A stretch of 64,000 bases of DNA, from contig JAKSRE010000017.1 of NCBI GenBank assembly GCA_024403775.1, forward strand, positions 1 to 64,000, in the 5' to 3' direction. Position numbers and translations under genes: made by a program. Below are positions 34,554 through 44,237 of this stretch, one piece after another. The notes beneath the pieces were generated by a model. The model was not told the DNA's origin. It made no database searches and saw only the letters and a list, made by a program, of their open reading frames with translations. Every line of letters starts with the position of its first letter. The first letter of the stretch is position 1. The DNA comes from Clostridia bacterium (GTDB lineage Bacteria > Bacillota > Clostridia > Saccharofermentanales > Saccharofermentanaceae).

Positions 34554-35015
34554 ATGGAAGAAAATTACAAGAATAATGTATTTATTGAGATGGCAGTTGA
34601 AAACTACAGAAAAACATTAGAGCAGGATCATTTACTTAAGCTCTTACAGGTAATCTGGAAAAGAATGAGTGAGAGTGGTGAAGTACCAGTTCACATGATT
34701 GATGTAGAGAATACATTTATGCTTCCAGATGAGATTTACGCTGGCAAGGTCTTCACACTTGATGAGGATGTACGACTTAGAATGGGAACAGTTTCTGATG
34801 AAGACGGAAAGGGCTGGCTTCCACTATATACATCAAGCGAAGAAGCTAACAAAGATGACACCTTCAGAATCACAATGAATTTACCAATTCAGAAAGTCCT
34901 TGAAGTTGGGCTTTGGGATGAAAGTATTCGTGGAGTTGTTATTAATCCTTTTGGGAAGTCTTTTGCACTAACCAAGGAATTATTAAGCGTAATTTTGAAT
35001 TGTTATGAAGTATAA
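34554..35015 (+). CDS. SseB-like protein
   Basis: A 153-residue soluble protein. The middle (VHMIDVENTFMLPDE ... GWLPLYTSSEEA) and C-terminus (VRGVVINPFGKSFALTKELL, within 120-148) match the SseB family of small, poorly characterised proteins. AAGGAGGAAAAAG precedes the start at 34554. An in-frame ATG at 34464 lies before the ribosome site and is rejected. The downstream ADP-ribosylglycohydrolase is 14 bases away, so the two are co-transcribed. The role is unknown; it may bind a partner in the ADP-ribose cluster. Confidence 0.75.
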   Translation: MEENYKNNVFIEMAVENYRKTLEQDHLLKLLQVIWKRMSESGEVPVHMIDVENTFMLPDEIYAGKVFTLDEDVRLRMGTVSDEDGKGWLPLYTSSEEANKDDTFRITMNLPIQKVLEVGLWDESIRGVVINPFGKSFALTKELLSVILNCYEV

Positions 35016-35029
35016 GGGAGGAAAAGAAT

Positions 35030-35839
35030 ATGTTAGGAAGCATTATTGGAGATATTGCAGGATCAAGATTCGAATTTGACAGAGGCGGATGGAGTAAGGA
35101 TTTTGAGTTGTTTACAGGCGAAAGTGAATTTACTGATGATACAGTTATGACAGTTGCGGTGGCAGAAGCGCTAATGAATGCTGGTAAGGATGGAAGCCTT
35201 GAAGATATTAGAAGAGAATGCATTAAGTCTATGAGAAAGTGGGGACACTTATATCCTGATGCTGGATATGGTGCAAGATTTATATACTGGCTTTATGATA
35301 TTAATCCTAAGCCTTATGGAAGTTTTGGTAATGGTTCAGCCATGAGAGTATCACCAGCGGGACTTTTTTATGATTCACTTGAGAGAACAAGAGAGGCTGC
35401 CAGAGCAACTGCAGAAGTAAGCCACAATCACCCAGAAGGAATAAAAGGAGCTGAATGTACAGCTTCGGTTATGTATATGGGAAGAAAAGGATATAGTAAG
35501 GAAGAGATTAAAGAATATGTTGTCAATGAATTTGGTTATGATCTTAATTCGACTGTCGATGAATTAAGAAAGCACCATCACCATGATGAGACTTGTATGG
35601 ATTCACTTCCTAAGGCACTTATATCTTTCTTTGAAGGAGAGAACTTCGAAGATGTAATTCGTAACGCTGTATCACTTGGAGGAGATACGGATACTCTTGC
35701 AGCAATCGCTGGAGCAATGGCAGAAGGATATTATGGAGTTGATAAGAATATCTTGTCAGAAGCAGAATCATATCTTACAAAGGAAATTAGTGAGACTATT
35801 ACAAAATTTGAGAATCTGATAGGCAGAAAACAACTATGA
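35030..35839 (+). CDS. ADP-ribosylglycohydrolase (DraG/ARH family)
   Basis: A 269-residue enzyme that removes ADP-ribose from proteins, nucleic acids or small molecules. GDIAGSRFEF at the N-terminus, TDDTVMT near residue 39 and GGDTDTLAAIAGAMAEGYYG near 212 provide the two-metal site of the family. GGAGG precedes the start. With the macro and SseB-like genes upstream it forms an ADP-ribose-removal cluster. No ADP-ribosyltransferase was recognised in this window, so the source of the modification is unknown. Confidence 0.9.
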   Translation: MLGSIIGDIAGSRFEFDRGGWSKDFELFTGESEFTDDTVMTVAVAEALMNAGKDGSLEDIRRECIKSMRKWGHLYPDAGYGARFIYWLYDINPKPYGSFGNGSAMRVSPAGLFYDSLERTREAARATAEVSHNHPEGIKGAECTASVMYMGRKGYSKEEIKEYVVNEFGYDLNSTVDELRKHHHHDETCMDSLPKALISFFEGENFEDVIRNAVSLGGDTDTLAAIAGAMAEGYYGVDKNILSEAESYLTKEISETITKFENLIGRKQL

Positions 35840-35951
35840 AAATTTATAAAAATTAGTTAAAAGTAACTTAGTTACCAAATGTTAATAAATTAGTTACTTA
35901 TTCTATTATTTTATCAAGGTCTATTTTTTTTGAGCGTGATAAGATGTATTT

Positions 35952-38900
35952 ATGAGAAATGATACACTGACGATAATTTACATAATACTTTCTGTATTTG
36001 CAATAACTGTTGACATACTAACAGCATGTCATTCATTTTGGGAACGTAAAAAATACAGTAACGTTCTTGGAGGAACTTGCCTGATAGCAGCTTCTGTTCA
36101 GGCTACTTATTTATTATCGGTTCTGTCCACAAATTATTTACTGACATCTGTTTTATCAAGTTTGTATTTTATATCGATTAGCTTGGCCAGTGTTTTTCTT
36201 CTTACATTTATCAGATGCATAGCAGGTGGAAGGCGAACAGATCATGACAAGAAGATTATAAGTTTGACCAAGATTTGTTTTGCCATCGATACCTGTATTT
36301 TCTTAGTAAATCCTTTCGCTGAGATAGCTGCAACTTATGTCGAAGAAACAAGTGTAATTGCCAAGTATCAGTTTGAGAGACTGCCTTTATACTGGTTCCA
36401 TCTGGTATTTGTATATTTGCTTTTGTCTTTGGTTTTGTATCACCTTATTAAACGTACAGTTTCAGTTCCTATGGAGTATCGTAACCAGTATCTGTTTACA
36501 ATACTTCTTATTGCGATAGTAGTAGCAATTAATGCAGTATTTCTCTTTGTACCAAATCTCTTTGGGGAGGTTCGACTTGATTATTCTATCTGGGGCTATT
36601 CAATAACAGTATTCTCGTTGTATTTTGCTTATTACAGATACCCTAATGAGGGTATGAAAGCTTATTACCATAAGTGGATTGTCGAGAATGTTGAGCAGGG
36701 TATCGTTCTTTTTAATTTTGAGAATGAACTTTTAATCGTAAATGAGCATTTTCTTAAACTTTTCCCAGAGAAAAATATCAGAGTAGGAATGTCAGTTGAA
36801 GAGTTTTCTGAAGAACTTAAGATTACTAATAAAGTTAAGCCTGATATCGCTAATGATGTATTCCAGATGTATACAAGACTTGACGGAAGAGAAAGATCTG
36901 TACGTGTAGACTGTAAGCTTCTTTTAAGTAAATCTAACAGAAAGCCTATGGGCCTCATGTATGTGTTTACCGATAAGACCAGTGAGATTGATGCTTTAAC
37001 ATCCTTCCATAACTGGGAAGCATTTAAGAGTTATGCAATGGAGAATTCTGAGTATTTCCATTCTCCATTTACCGTTGCTGTCTGTGATATCAATGGCCTT
37101 CGTGAGATTAATTCTGTTCATGGTAATAATGTTGGAGATCAGCTTATTGAGAGCCTTGCTAATACTATTAGAACTCATTTTACTGGGGACTGCCACTTTA
37201 TTCGTGGAAATGAAGCAAATCTTATAGTTTTGTGCTTTGACACTAATGAAGAGGAGACAAAGGATATCCTTAGTAAAGTTCATGAAGAGGTATTAAAGCA
37301 GAATAATACGGGCTGTCCTTTTGATATTCAGAGTGCAATAGCATATGTTACCGATGATAGTATTGGTGTTCTTGATGCTATTGATCAGGCTTCGAAAAGC
37401 ATGCGTAACAAGAAACTTCTTGATGTTAACTCAAGACGTTCTGAACTTGTCATGTCTCTCGTTAAGACACTCGCTGAGTGTGATAACGATACAGAGGAAC
37501 ACGTTAAGAGAACGCAGCTTCTTGGTGCTGAGTTAGGTAAGAGATTAGGTCTTACAGATATGCAGCAGAGTGATCTGGCGCTTTTGTGCCTCCTTCACGA
37601 TATTGGTAAGATTGGTATTCCACTTGAGATTTTGAACAAGCCAGGAAGACTTAATGATTCTGAGTGGAGAATGATGAAAACTCATACCGCTAAAGGTTAT
37701 CAGATTGCAACAAGTTCACAGGAACTATCACATATCGCAGATATGATTTTACATCATCATGAAGCGTGGGATGGTCATGGTTATCCTGATGGATTAAAGA
37801 AAGACGCAATTCCTCTCCTATCGAGAATTATCTCTGTTGTAGATGCCTATGATGCTATGGTTAACGACCGAGCATATAGACAGGCTATGTCAGTTCAGGA
37901 TGCAGTAAAGGAACTTCGTAAGTGTGCAGGAACTCAGTTTGATCCAATGGTTGTAAATGAGTTCATTAGAATTCTTCCTGAGATCAATAAAGCTGAATCT
38001 GAATTCGACTTTGATATCATCAAGGCAGCAACCTCAAGTTCAAATAAGAGTGAAGAGATAATCGTTAATACCAAGGTAAATGAGATTGACACTAATGTTC
38101 ATCCAGTTGCCTATAGCCGTTATGTACTTGATGATAAGATGAGAATCATTGAAGTAGATAGTATGTTTGAGACTCTTACTGGTTATTCGGCAAAGGATAT
38201 TGCAGATAATGAGATTTATCAGGCTGATATTATCCCTGATGAGGATGTTCCTGGATATTTTAGATTGGTTGCAGAGCAGCTTAGTGACAAGCCTCTTGCT
38301 TATTTTGAGCACAGAATTAAGCGTAAGGATGGAGCAATCATCTTCGTATTCTGCTATGGTCGAGTATTCTATGATTCAGCTGTTAAGGCTGAGAGAAGTG
38401 AAATTATTATTTTTGACAGCGCAAATACATATTCTATGAGAATTATGCTCTCGGAAGAATATAAGAAGTCCAAGTTCCATAACGATGAGGCTAGTGATAT
38501 TAGCCATTGTGATTCTCTTACAGGACTTCTTTCTGATGAAGTCTTTAAGCGTGAAGTTATGAATAGTATGAGTGATGATGCCATAAAGATCATGATGCTG
38601 TTGATGGATATTGATGACTTTAAGGGTTATAACGCAAAATATGGCCGCGAAGCAGGTAATGAGTTATTACGAGTTCTCTCAAACGCTCTTACTGGAACAC
38701 TTCGTAAGAAGGATTTGGCATGCAGATTTGTTGGAGATCAGTTCGTTGCAGCTTTATTCTACGATTCATCTGTTGATGACAAGATTATGCTTGAGAGAGC
38801 AAGACAGATTTGCGATAAGATTAATCTGATTTTGGCTGCAAATCAGGGCGGAACAAGTATGTCAATGGGTGTTGTTATCACAGATGACAGTAGTCAGAGT

Positions 38901-38993
38901 TTTGATCATATGTATGAGGGTGCGATTAAAGCTCTTCAAGATTCAAAGAACAAGGGTAAGGCTCTTATGACTATTTATTCTGGTGATAAGTAA
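35952..38993 (+). CDS. 7TM / PAS / GGDEF-like / HD-GYP / GGDEF-like signalling protein
   Basis: A 1013-residue membrane protein. About seven or eight hydrophobic segments span residues 1-235. A PAS-like region lies near 240-330. A first GGDEF-like domain (about 340-480) has RGNEA in place of GGDEF. An HD-GYP domain (about 500-680) is intact: HDIGKIGIP, HHEAWDGHGYPDG and DAYDAMVNDRAYR. A PAS domain covers about 715-835, and a second GGDEF-like domain (about 850-1010) has VGDQF at the signature. The HD-GYP part should hydrolyse cyclic di-nucleotides; both GGDEF-like parts lack the consensus and are probably not cyclases. The start follows no strong ribosome site. Confidence 0.85.
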   Translation: MRNDTLTIIYIILSVFAITVDILTACHSFWERKKYSNVLGGTCLIAASVQATYLLSVLSTNYLLTSVLSSLYFISISLASVFLLTFIRCIAGGRRTDHDKKIISLTKICFAIDTCIFLVNPFAEIAATYVEETSVIAKYQFERLPLYWFHLVFVYLLLSLVLYHLIKRTVSVPMEYRNQYLFTILLIAIVVAINAVFLFVPNLFGEVRLDYSIWGYSITVFSLYFAYYRYPNEGMKAYYHKWIVENVEQGIVLFNFENELLIVNEHFLKLFPEKNIRVGMSVEEFSEELKITNKVKPDIANDVFQMYTRLDGRERSVRVDCKLLLSKSNRKPMGLMYVFTDKTSEIDALTSFHNWEAFKSYAMENSEYFHSPFTVAVCDINGLREINSVHGNNVGDQLIESLANTIRTHFTGDCHFIRGNEANLIVLCFDTNEEETKDILSKVHEEVLKQNNTGCPFDIQSAIAYVTDDSIGVLDAIDQASKSMRNKKLLDVNSRRSELVMSLVKTLAECDNDTEEHVKRTQLLGAELGKRLGLTDMQQSDLALLCLLHDIGKIGIPLEILNKPGRLNDSEWRMMKTHTAKGYQIATSSQELSHIADMILHHHEAWDGHGYPDGLKKDAIPLLSRIISVVDAYDAMVNDRAYRQAMSVQDAVKELRKCAGTQFDPMVVNEFIRILPEINKAESEFDFDIIKAATSSSNKSEEIIVNTKVNEIDTNVHPVAYSRYVLDDKMRIIEVDSMFETLTGYSAKDIADNEIYQADIIPDEDVPGYFRLVAEQLSDKPLAYFEHRIKRKDGAIIFVFCYGRVFYDSAVKAERSEIIIFDSANTYSMRIMLSEEYKKSKFHNDEASDISHCDSLTGLLSDEVFKREVMNSMSDDAIKIMMLLMDIDDFKGYNAKYGREAGNELLRVLSNALTGTLRKKDLACRFVGDQFVAALFYDSSVDDKIMLERARQICDKINLILAANQGGTSMSMGVVITDDSSQSFDHMYEGAIKALQDSKNKGKALMTIYSGDK

Positions 38994-39018
38994 AATTAAA
39001 TCTAATCTGGTGTGTTTT

Positions 39019-39057
39019 ATAGCGGCTGCCTTGGATTCTGAGGCGGCTGCTTTTTTG
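39019..39057 (+). terminator. Terminator after the HD-GYP gene
   Basis: AGCGGCTGCCT pairs with AGGCGGCTGCT using two wobbles, followed by six T. The following 39060-39140 carries short direct repeats of GTGGAGGCAGG and is more GC-rich than its surroundings. Confidence 0.75.
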
Positions 39058-39140
39058 TTGCGGTGTATTGAGTGGAGAATAGCGGTAGAGTTTTTTGAGG
39101 AGCAATGGCAGGCGTGTGGAGGCAGGACGTGGAGGCAGGG

Positions 39141-39205
39141 CGTGTCTATGTAAAACCCGCTTTGTGTCGATGTACATAGACCAAAACTGCAAAAATATAG
39201 ACACA
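39141..39205. repeat. 65-bp inverted-repeat element, opposite orientation
   Basis: Begins CGTGTCTATGTAAA and ends ATAGACACA. It contains the internal TTTGTGTCGATGTACATAG segment, the reverse complement of the copies at 1-137. It lies just upstream of the lipoprotein promoter. Confidence 0.85.
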
Positions 39206-39225
39206 GGGCGGATAGCCCCGCTTAT

Positions 39226-39254
39226 TTTACTAGAATCAACTAATAAGTTATAAT
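39226..39254 (+). promoter_or_regulatory. Promoter of the lipoprotein gene
   Basis: TTTACT at 39226-39231, 17-bp spacer, TATAAT at 39249-39254, about 40 bp before the start codon. Confidence 0.6.
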
Positions 39255-39295
39255 TAATCCAACAAAAATAAGAAACAGGAGTAGGAAATTACATT

Positions 39296-40777
39296 ATGAA
39301 GAAACTCACAAGTATTATATTGATTCTGTCATTATGCGCTGCTTCACTTGTAGGCTGCGCATCAGAGAGTTCGGACAGTTCCAAAAAGAAAAATAAGCAT
39401 AAAAAGCCAAAGGAGACAACTATCGCTGAGGTTGAAGATGAGACCAAGGAGACTGATGAGCCAACTGATACTGATGTAACCCAAAATCAGCAAGATGTTT
39501 CTGAACCAGAGGCATCAGCTGAGGAGTCAGTAGACGAGACAGTCGAAGAGACTATAGAATTAACTTCTCCAGCTACTTCTGAGAGCTATCAGGTAAGCAA
39601 TAACTTTGAATATTTCGTTGAAGTTGATAATCGTGTATATTTCAGAGTTTATGGAGATGCAGCATTTTATAATCCTGTAGTGTTTGGTAATTTTGAATAT
39701 TATCCAACTGGTAACTTGTCCAGTATTTATTATTACGATAAGTCTACGGGTGAGCTAGTTCGCGCTTTCGATGACTGGGGCTTCGGAAATATTGTTTTCT
39801 ATAATGGAATCTTCTATATGAACGGATTTGAGAAGGCACCAAATGGAGACGTAGCAGAGATTGTTTATGCTGTTGATATGGATGGTAACAAAGTTGATTC
39901 ATTTCCAACAGTATACGGAGAGATTGTAGGTAATAACGATGCATGCCACGAGTTCTACGTAGCTTATCACAATTATGATTATGAGACAGGAGAACAGACA
40001 GACCAGCTCTTAACTTATAGTGACGATGGTTCACTTATTTCAGTTTACGATAGTCCTACACACTTTAATTATATTGACTGTTCACCAGATTTTATTTTCA
40101 TAACAGCCAGTGAATATGCTGATAGTGATGATTATGTTGTTGCACTTTATTCATTAACAACTCCTGATTCCGTGAACGGCTATACGGTGACAAAGATTGG
40201 TACTTTTGAGACAGAGCCTATGCAGTCTGTTACTATTGAGCAGTACTGGTATTCTGATCTTTCTGACTTGGAATATATATCTGTAGGTTACTATGAGGGA
40301 ACTGGTCATTTCCTCTCTAAGGTTGAATTTTATTCCATGATTCCTTGGGAAGAGAACTCTCTTGAACTTGAAAAGCAAATAGCTAATGAGGAGACGGACA
40401 TATATTTTTCTGTAATTGATGGTGAGATAGTTGTAACCGACTTCTGCCCAGATACATTCTTCCTTAATACTTATAATAGTGACGAGGATAAAAATCTTAT
40501 GTATGCAAATCCTTATTCTGGCGAAGTTGATACATATTATGTAAATTATGTGCCAGCAAGTGACTATTATGAAGAGCGTTATTTTGATTTCTATGGTGAA
40601 AGAGTAGATGGAATCGGATTCTTTATGAGAGCGAAAGTGGTATTTGACGATTCCGCATCAATTGGATGGCGTGATGGCTTCCGCCTCGTTACCATGGAAT
40701 ATCTATTAATTAATGAGAATGGTGAGCTCATATCTTTGATTAACGTGGATCATAATGTTGTTGAGGAAGACTATTAA
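39296..40777 (+). CDS. Lipoprotein of unknown function
   Basis: A 493-residue surface lipoprotein. The signal peptide ends in the lipobox LVGC (Cys near residue 21). A Lys- then Glu/Thr-rich linker (22-95) is followed by a Tyr- and Asp-rich domain of about 390 residues with repeated strands such as YYYDKSTGELVRAFDDWG and VYAVDMDGNKVDSF, which suggests a beta-propeller. No enzyme motif was found. It has its own promoter. The role may be ligand binding at the surface. Confidence 0.7.
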   Translation: MKKLTSIILILSLCAASLVGCASESSDSSKKKNKHKKPKETTIAEVEDETKETDEPTDTDVTQNQQDVSEPEASAEESVDETVEETIELTSPATSESYQVSNNFEYFVEVDNRVYFRVYGDAAFYNPVVFGNFEYYPTGNLSSIYYYDKSTGELVRAFDDWGFGNIVFYNGIFYMNGFEKAPNGDVAEIVYAVDMDGNKVDSFPTVYGEIVGNNDACHEFYVAYHNYDYETGEQTDQLLTYSDDGSLISVYDSPTHFNYIDCSPDFIFITASEYADSDDYVVALYSLTTPDSVNGYTVTKIGTFETEPMQSVTIEQYWYSDLSDLEYISVGYYEGTGHFLSKVEFYSMIPWEENSLELEKQIANEETDIYFSVIDGEIVVTDFCPDTFFLNTYNSDEDKNLMYANPYSGEVDTYYVNYVPASDYYEERYFDFYGERVDGIGFFMRAKVVFDDSASIGWRDGFRLVTMEYLLINENGELISLINVDHNVVEEDY

Positions 40778-40858
40778 TAATATTCTTTTTACAATTTGTA
40801 GAAAAAACTTATTCGATAAGATAGAATGTAAGAGACTTTATTTTTTATGGAGGTATAT

Positions 40859-42178
40859 ATGAAAAAGTTGATTTCAATCGTCTTAACTGGCGTGCTTGTA
40901 GTTCAGACAATGGCTTTCTCTGCTTTTGCAGCTACAACAAGCGGTGTTGAGAGCTTTGTAACACGCTGCTATGAGATTGCATTAGGACGAGAGCCAGACA
41001 GCGAAGGCCTTAAGGGATGGACAGAGAAGCTTGTAAGTGGTGAAGCATGCGGCGTATCAGTTGCTTACGGTTTTGTTAACAGCCCTGAGTTTAAGAATGC
41101 TGGTTATAGTAATTCGGATTATGTTGAGAAGATGTATAACATGCTTCTTGGAAGAGGATCTGATACACAGGGTAAGGCTTCCTGGGTAAGTAAGCTTGAT
41201 GCTGGTGAAGACAGAGAAGATATTTTTGCAGGTTTTGCAAATTCACAGGAATTCTATAATCTTTGTAATTCATATGGCGTTATCTCTGGTTACTATATTG
41301 TAGGCAGCGGTATGGAGCGTAATGCTAATATTAACAGCTTTGTAGATCGTCTTTATACAATCTGTCTTGGAAGACATGGTGATCAGGGCGGCCAGAGTGG
41401 CTGGGTTAGTCAGCTTGCAAACGGTTCTATTGATGGCGCTACTGCTGCTTATGGATTTGTATTTAGTCCAGAGTTTGTAGGAAAGAAACTTGATAACTAT
41501 GATTATGTAGATACTCTTTATGCAGTATTCCTTGGCAGAACACCTGATGCTCCTGGTATCGAAGCTTGGACAAGAAATCTCGATAATAAATTATATTCTC
41601 GTGAAGGTGTATTCAACGGTTTTGCAAATTCACCAGAGTTTTCTGGAATCTGCGACAACTATGGAATCTTGAGAGGTAATTCTTCTTATGCTGCAAATAC
41701 ATTTACACCAGTAATTAATAGTACTGGTGAGACATATTATCTCTTTGAGCAGGCAAGCGATGCAGCTTATTATGATGGTGCCTATCGTGAATATGATGAA
41801 AATCAGATGGTGGAATTCTATTCAAGTGAATTCTATGATATGTTCTCAGAAGCTAGATGGTGGAGTTATACCGATAATACTCTCAAATATTATAATGTGT
41901 ATAATGGTTCCAATCTTAAAACTATGGCATTCTCTTTGAAGTTGAAGAATGATTCTTCACGTAAGATTTCATTTGATTATTATTACTACGATTCTCAGTC
42001 TTCAACTTATATTCTTAAGTATTCTGATACAATTACTCCAAAAAAATATGTAAATGGTACTTTTTATGATATCGATTACCCTTCTGCCAGCTTTTCAAAT
42101 GGTATGTATCTTCTCGTTGTAACTGACGGTACTGCAAGAACTAATATTCTTATGTCTGCACTTTGCTTGGTTGAATAA
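40859..42178 (+). CDS. Secreted DUF4214 protein
   Basis: A 439-residue exported protein. The signal peptide ends near FSAFA (about residue 26). Residues 30-275 comprise two DUF4214 pairs (GREPDSEGLKGW, GRGSDTQGKASW, GRHGDQGGQSGW, GRTPDAPGIEAW). Residues 285-439 form an unrecognised beta-rich domain with many Tyr. GGAGG between an in-frame ATG at 40847 and the ATG at 40859 selects the latter. The module arrangement differs from the LRR proteins, in which DUF4214 is C-terminal. Function unknown. Confidence 0.8.
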   Translation: MKKLISIVLTGVLVVQTMAFSAFAATTSGVESFVTRCYEIALGREPDSEGLKGWTEKLVSGEACGVSVAYGFVNSPEFKNAGYSNSDYVEKMYNMLLGRGSDTQGKASWVSKLDAGEDREDIFAGFANSQEFYNLCNSYGVISGYYIVGSGMERNANINSFVDRLYTICLGRHGDQGGQSGWVSQLANGSIDGATAAYGFVFSPEFVGKKLDNYDYVDTLYAVFLGRTPDAPGIEAWTRNLDNKLYSREGVFNGFANSPEFSGICDNYGILRGNSSYAANTFTPVINSTGETYYLFEQASDAAYYDGAYREYDENQMVEFYSSEFYDMFSEARWWSYTDNTLKYYNVYNGSNLKTMAFSLKLKNDSSRKISFDYYYYDSQSSTYILKYSDTITPKKYVNGTFYDIDYPSASFSNGMYLLVVTDGTARTNILMSALCLVE

Positions 42179-42200
42179 GTTGGTTTAGTTTAGTGCTTTT

Positions 42201-42238
42201 TGAGCCTGTCTCATACTTTTGAGATGGGCTCTTTTTAT
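42201..42238 (+). terminator. Terminator after the DUF4214 gene
   Basis: GAGCCTGTCTCA pairs with TGAGATGGGCTC, followed by a T run. Confidence 0.85.
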
Positions 42239-42282
42239 TTTGAGCATAAGGTTTATAATAAGCCTTATAAGCGAGGATATTT

Positions 42283-42789
42283 ATGAGTAGTAAAACTAAA
42301 AGGATTGTTATATTAATTGTCTTTTTGACGGCTATATTAATAGGCGTCGTTTTTGTATTTACTAATAATAAACTTAAGGAACAACTGCAAGAAGGTACGG
42401 GATTAGATAGCGGCTCAGTTGAAGCAAAGGATACAACTATGGAAAGTAGTATGATTAGTGATTCAGAAATGCCATTAACTTATACTTCAATTACAATGGC
42501 TGAGGCAGAAGAAATTTTTAAAACACCAGGTGACTATATAATTCTTGATGTAAGACGTGATGATGAATACTCAGAGGGCCACATTCCTGGTGCTATAAAT
42601 ATTGCAAATGAAGATATTGATACTATAAATAAACCAGAGATGCTTCCTGATTTGAATCAGGTGATTTACGTATATTGCAGAAGCGGCAGAAGAAGTAAGG
42701 AAGCTTCTTTTAAGCTTGTTCAACTTGGATATACCAATATTATCGAGTTCGGAGGAATTATTGACTGGAATGGTGAGGTTGAGAAGTAA
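42283..42789 (+). CDS. Membrane-anchored rhodanese-domain protein
   Basis: A 168-residue protein. A single N-terminal hydrophobic segment (about 9-28) anchors or exports it; a Ser/Thr linker follows. Residues 75-165 are a rhodanese domain with DVRRDDEYSEGHIPGAIN and the active-site loop YCRSGRRS (Cys near 128), as in single-domain sulfurtransferases. AGCGAGG lies before the start. It acts outside the membrane, possibly in sulfur or redox transfer. No operon partner. Confidence 0.88.
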   Translation: MSSKTKRIVILIVFLTAILIGVVFVFTNNKLKEQLQEGTGLDSGSVEAKDTTMESSMISDSEMPLTYTSITMAEAEEIFKTPGDYIILDVRRDDEYSEGHIPGAINIANEDIDTINKPEMLPDLNQVIYVYCRSGRRSKEASFKLVQLGYTNIIEFGGIIDWNGEVEK

Positions 42790-42807
42790 TATCAAGTTTT
42801 TTCTGTA

Positions 42808-42823
42808 TTTGTAACAATGTTAA
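42808..42823. promoter_or_regulatory. TTTGTAACAATGTTAA motif
   Basis: A near-palindrome (GTAACAATGTTA) that also occurs at 16142 and, inverted, at about 56549-56566. Possible shared operator; the binding protein is unknown. Confidence 0.3.
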
Positions 42824-42916
42824 ATTGTAAATTCTTATAGTTTGTGAGTGGTATTCATTAAGTTTGTGCGGTTTTAGAATAAGCCTTTCGAAGATATAAT
42901 AGTAAAATCTTTTTGA

Positions 42917-43927
<1,011 letters not shown>

Positions 43928-43949
43928 TTAATGTTTAATTGAATTAAAG

Positions 43950-43990
43950 CGCCTGCACGCGTCCGTTGGATGCGTGCAGGTGTTTTTTTG
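43950..43990 (+). terminator. Terminator after the esterase gene
   Basis: GCCTGCACGC pairs with GCGTGCAGGT, followed by seven T. The rest of the gap to 44237 holds an inverted GGAGATG / CATCTCC pair (44015 and 44074) and the promoter region of the next gene. Confidence 0.85.
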
Positions 43991-44237
43991 TGTGATTTCA
44001 TGGCATAAATGTCAGGAGATGGAGGGAGCGGCGATGGTAATTTAGACTAATGACTTAAACGTGGTCCTTTGAGCATCTCCTCCAAAAAACATTTAATAAA
44101 AGCCAAGAACCTATCCACCCCTACGCCTGCATCATCCAAAAACTATAAAATCTTTAACCTTTCTTAACTGGATTTATACATGGGCGGAGTATAGAATCAA
44201 ATTATGAAAATCTCGAGGGGAAAGAGGATTTTATATA

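Noticed and set aside
39060-39140. GTGGAGGCAGG short repeats as a new element
   Set aside because: Only two or three imperfect copies; too short to support more than a note.
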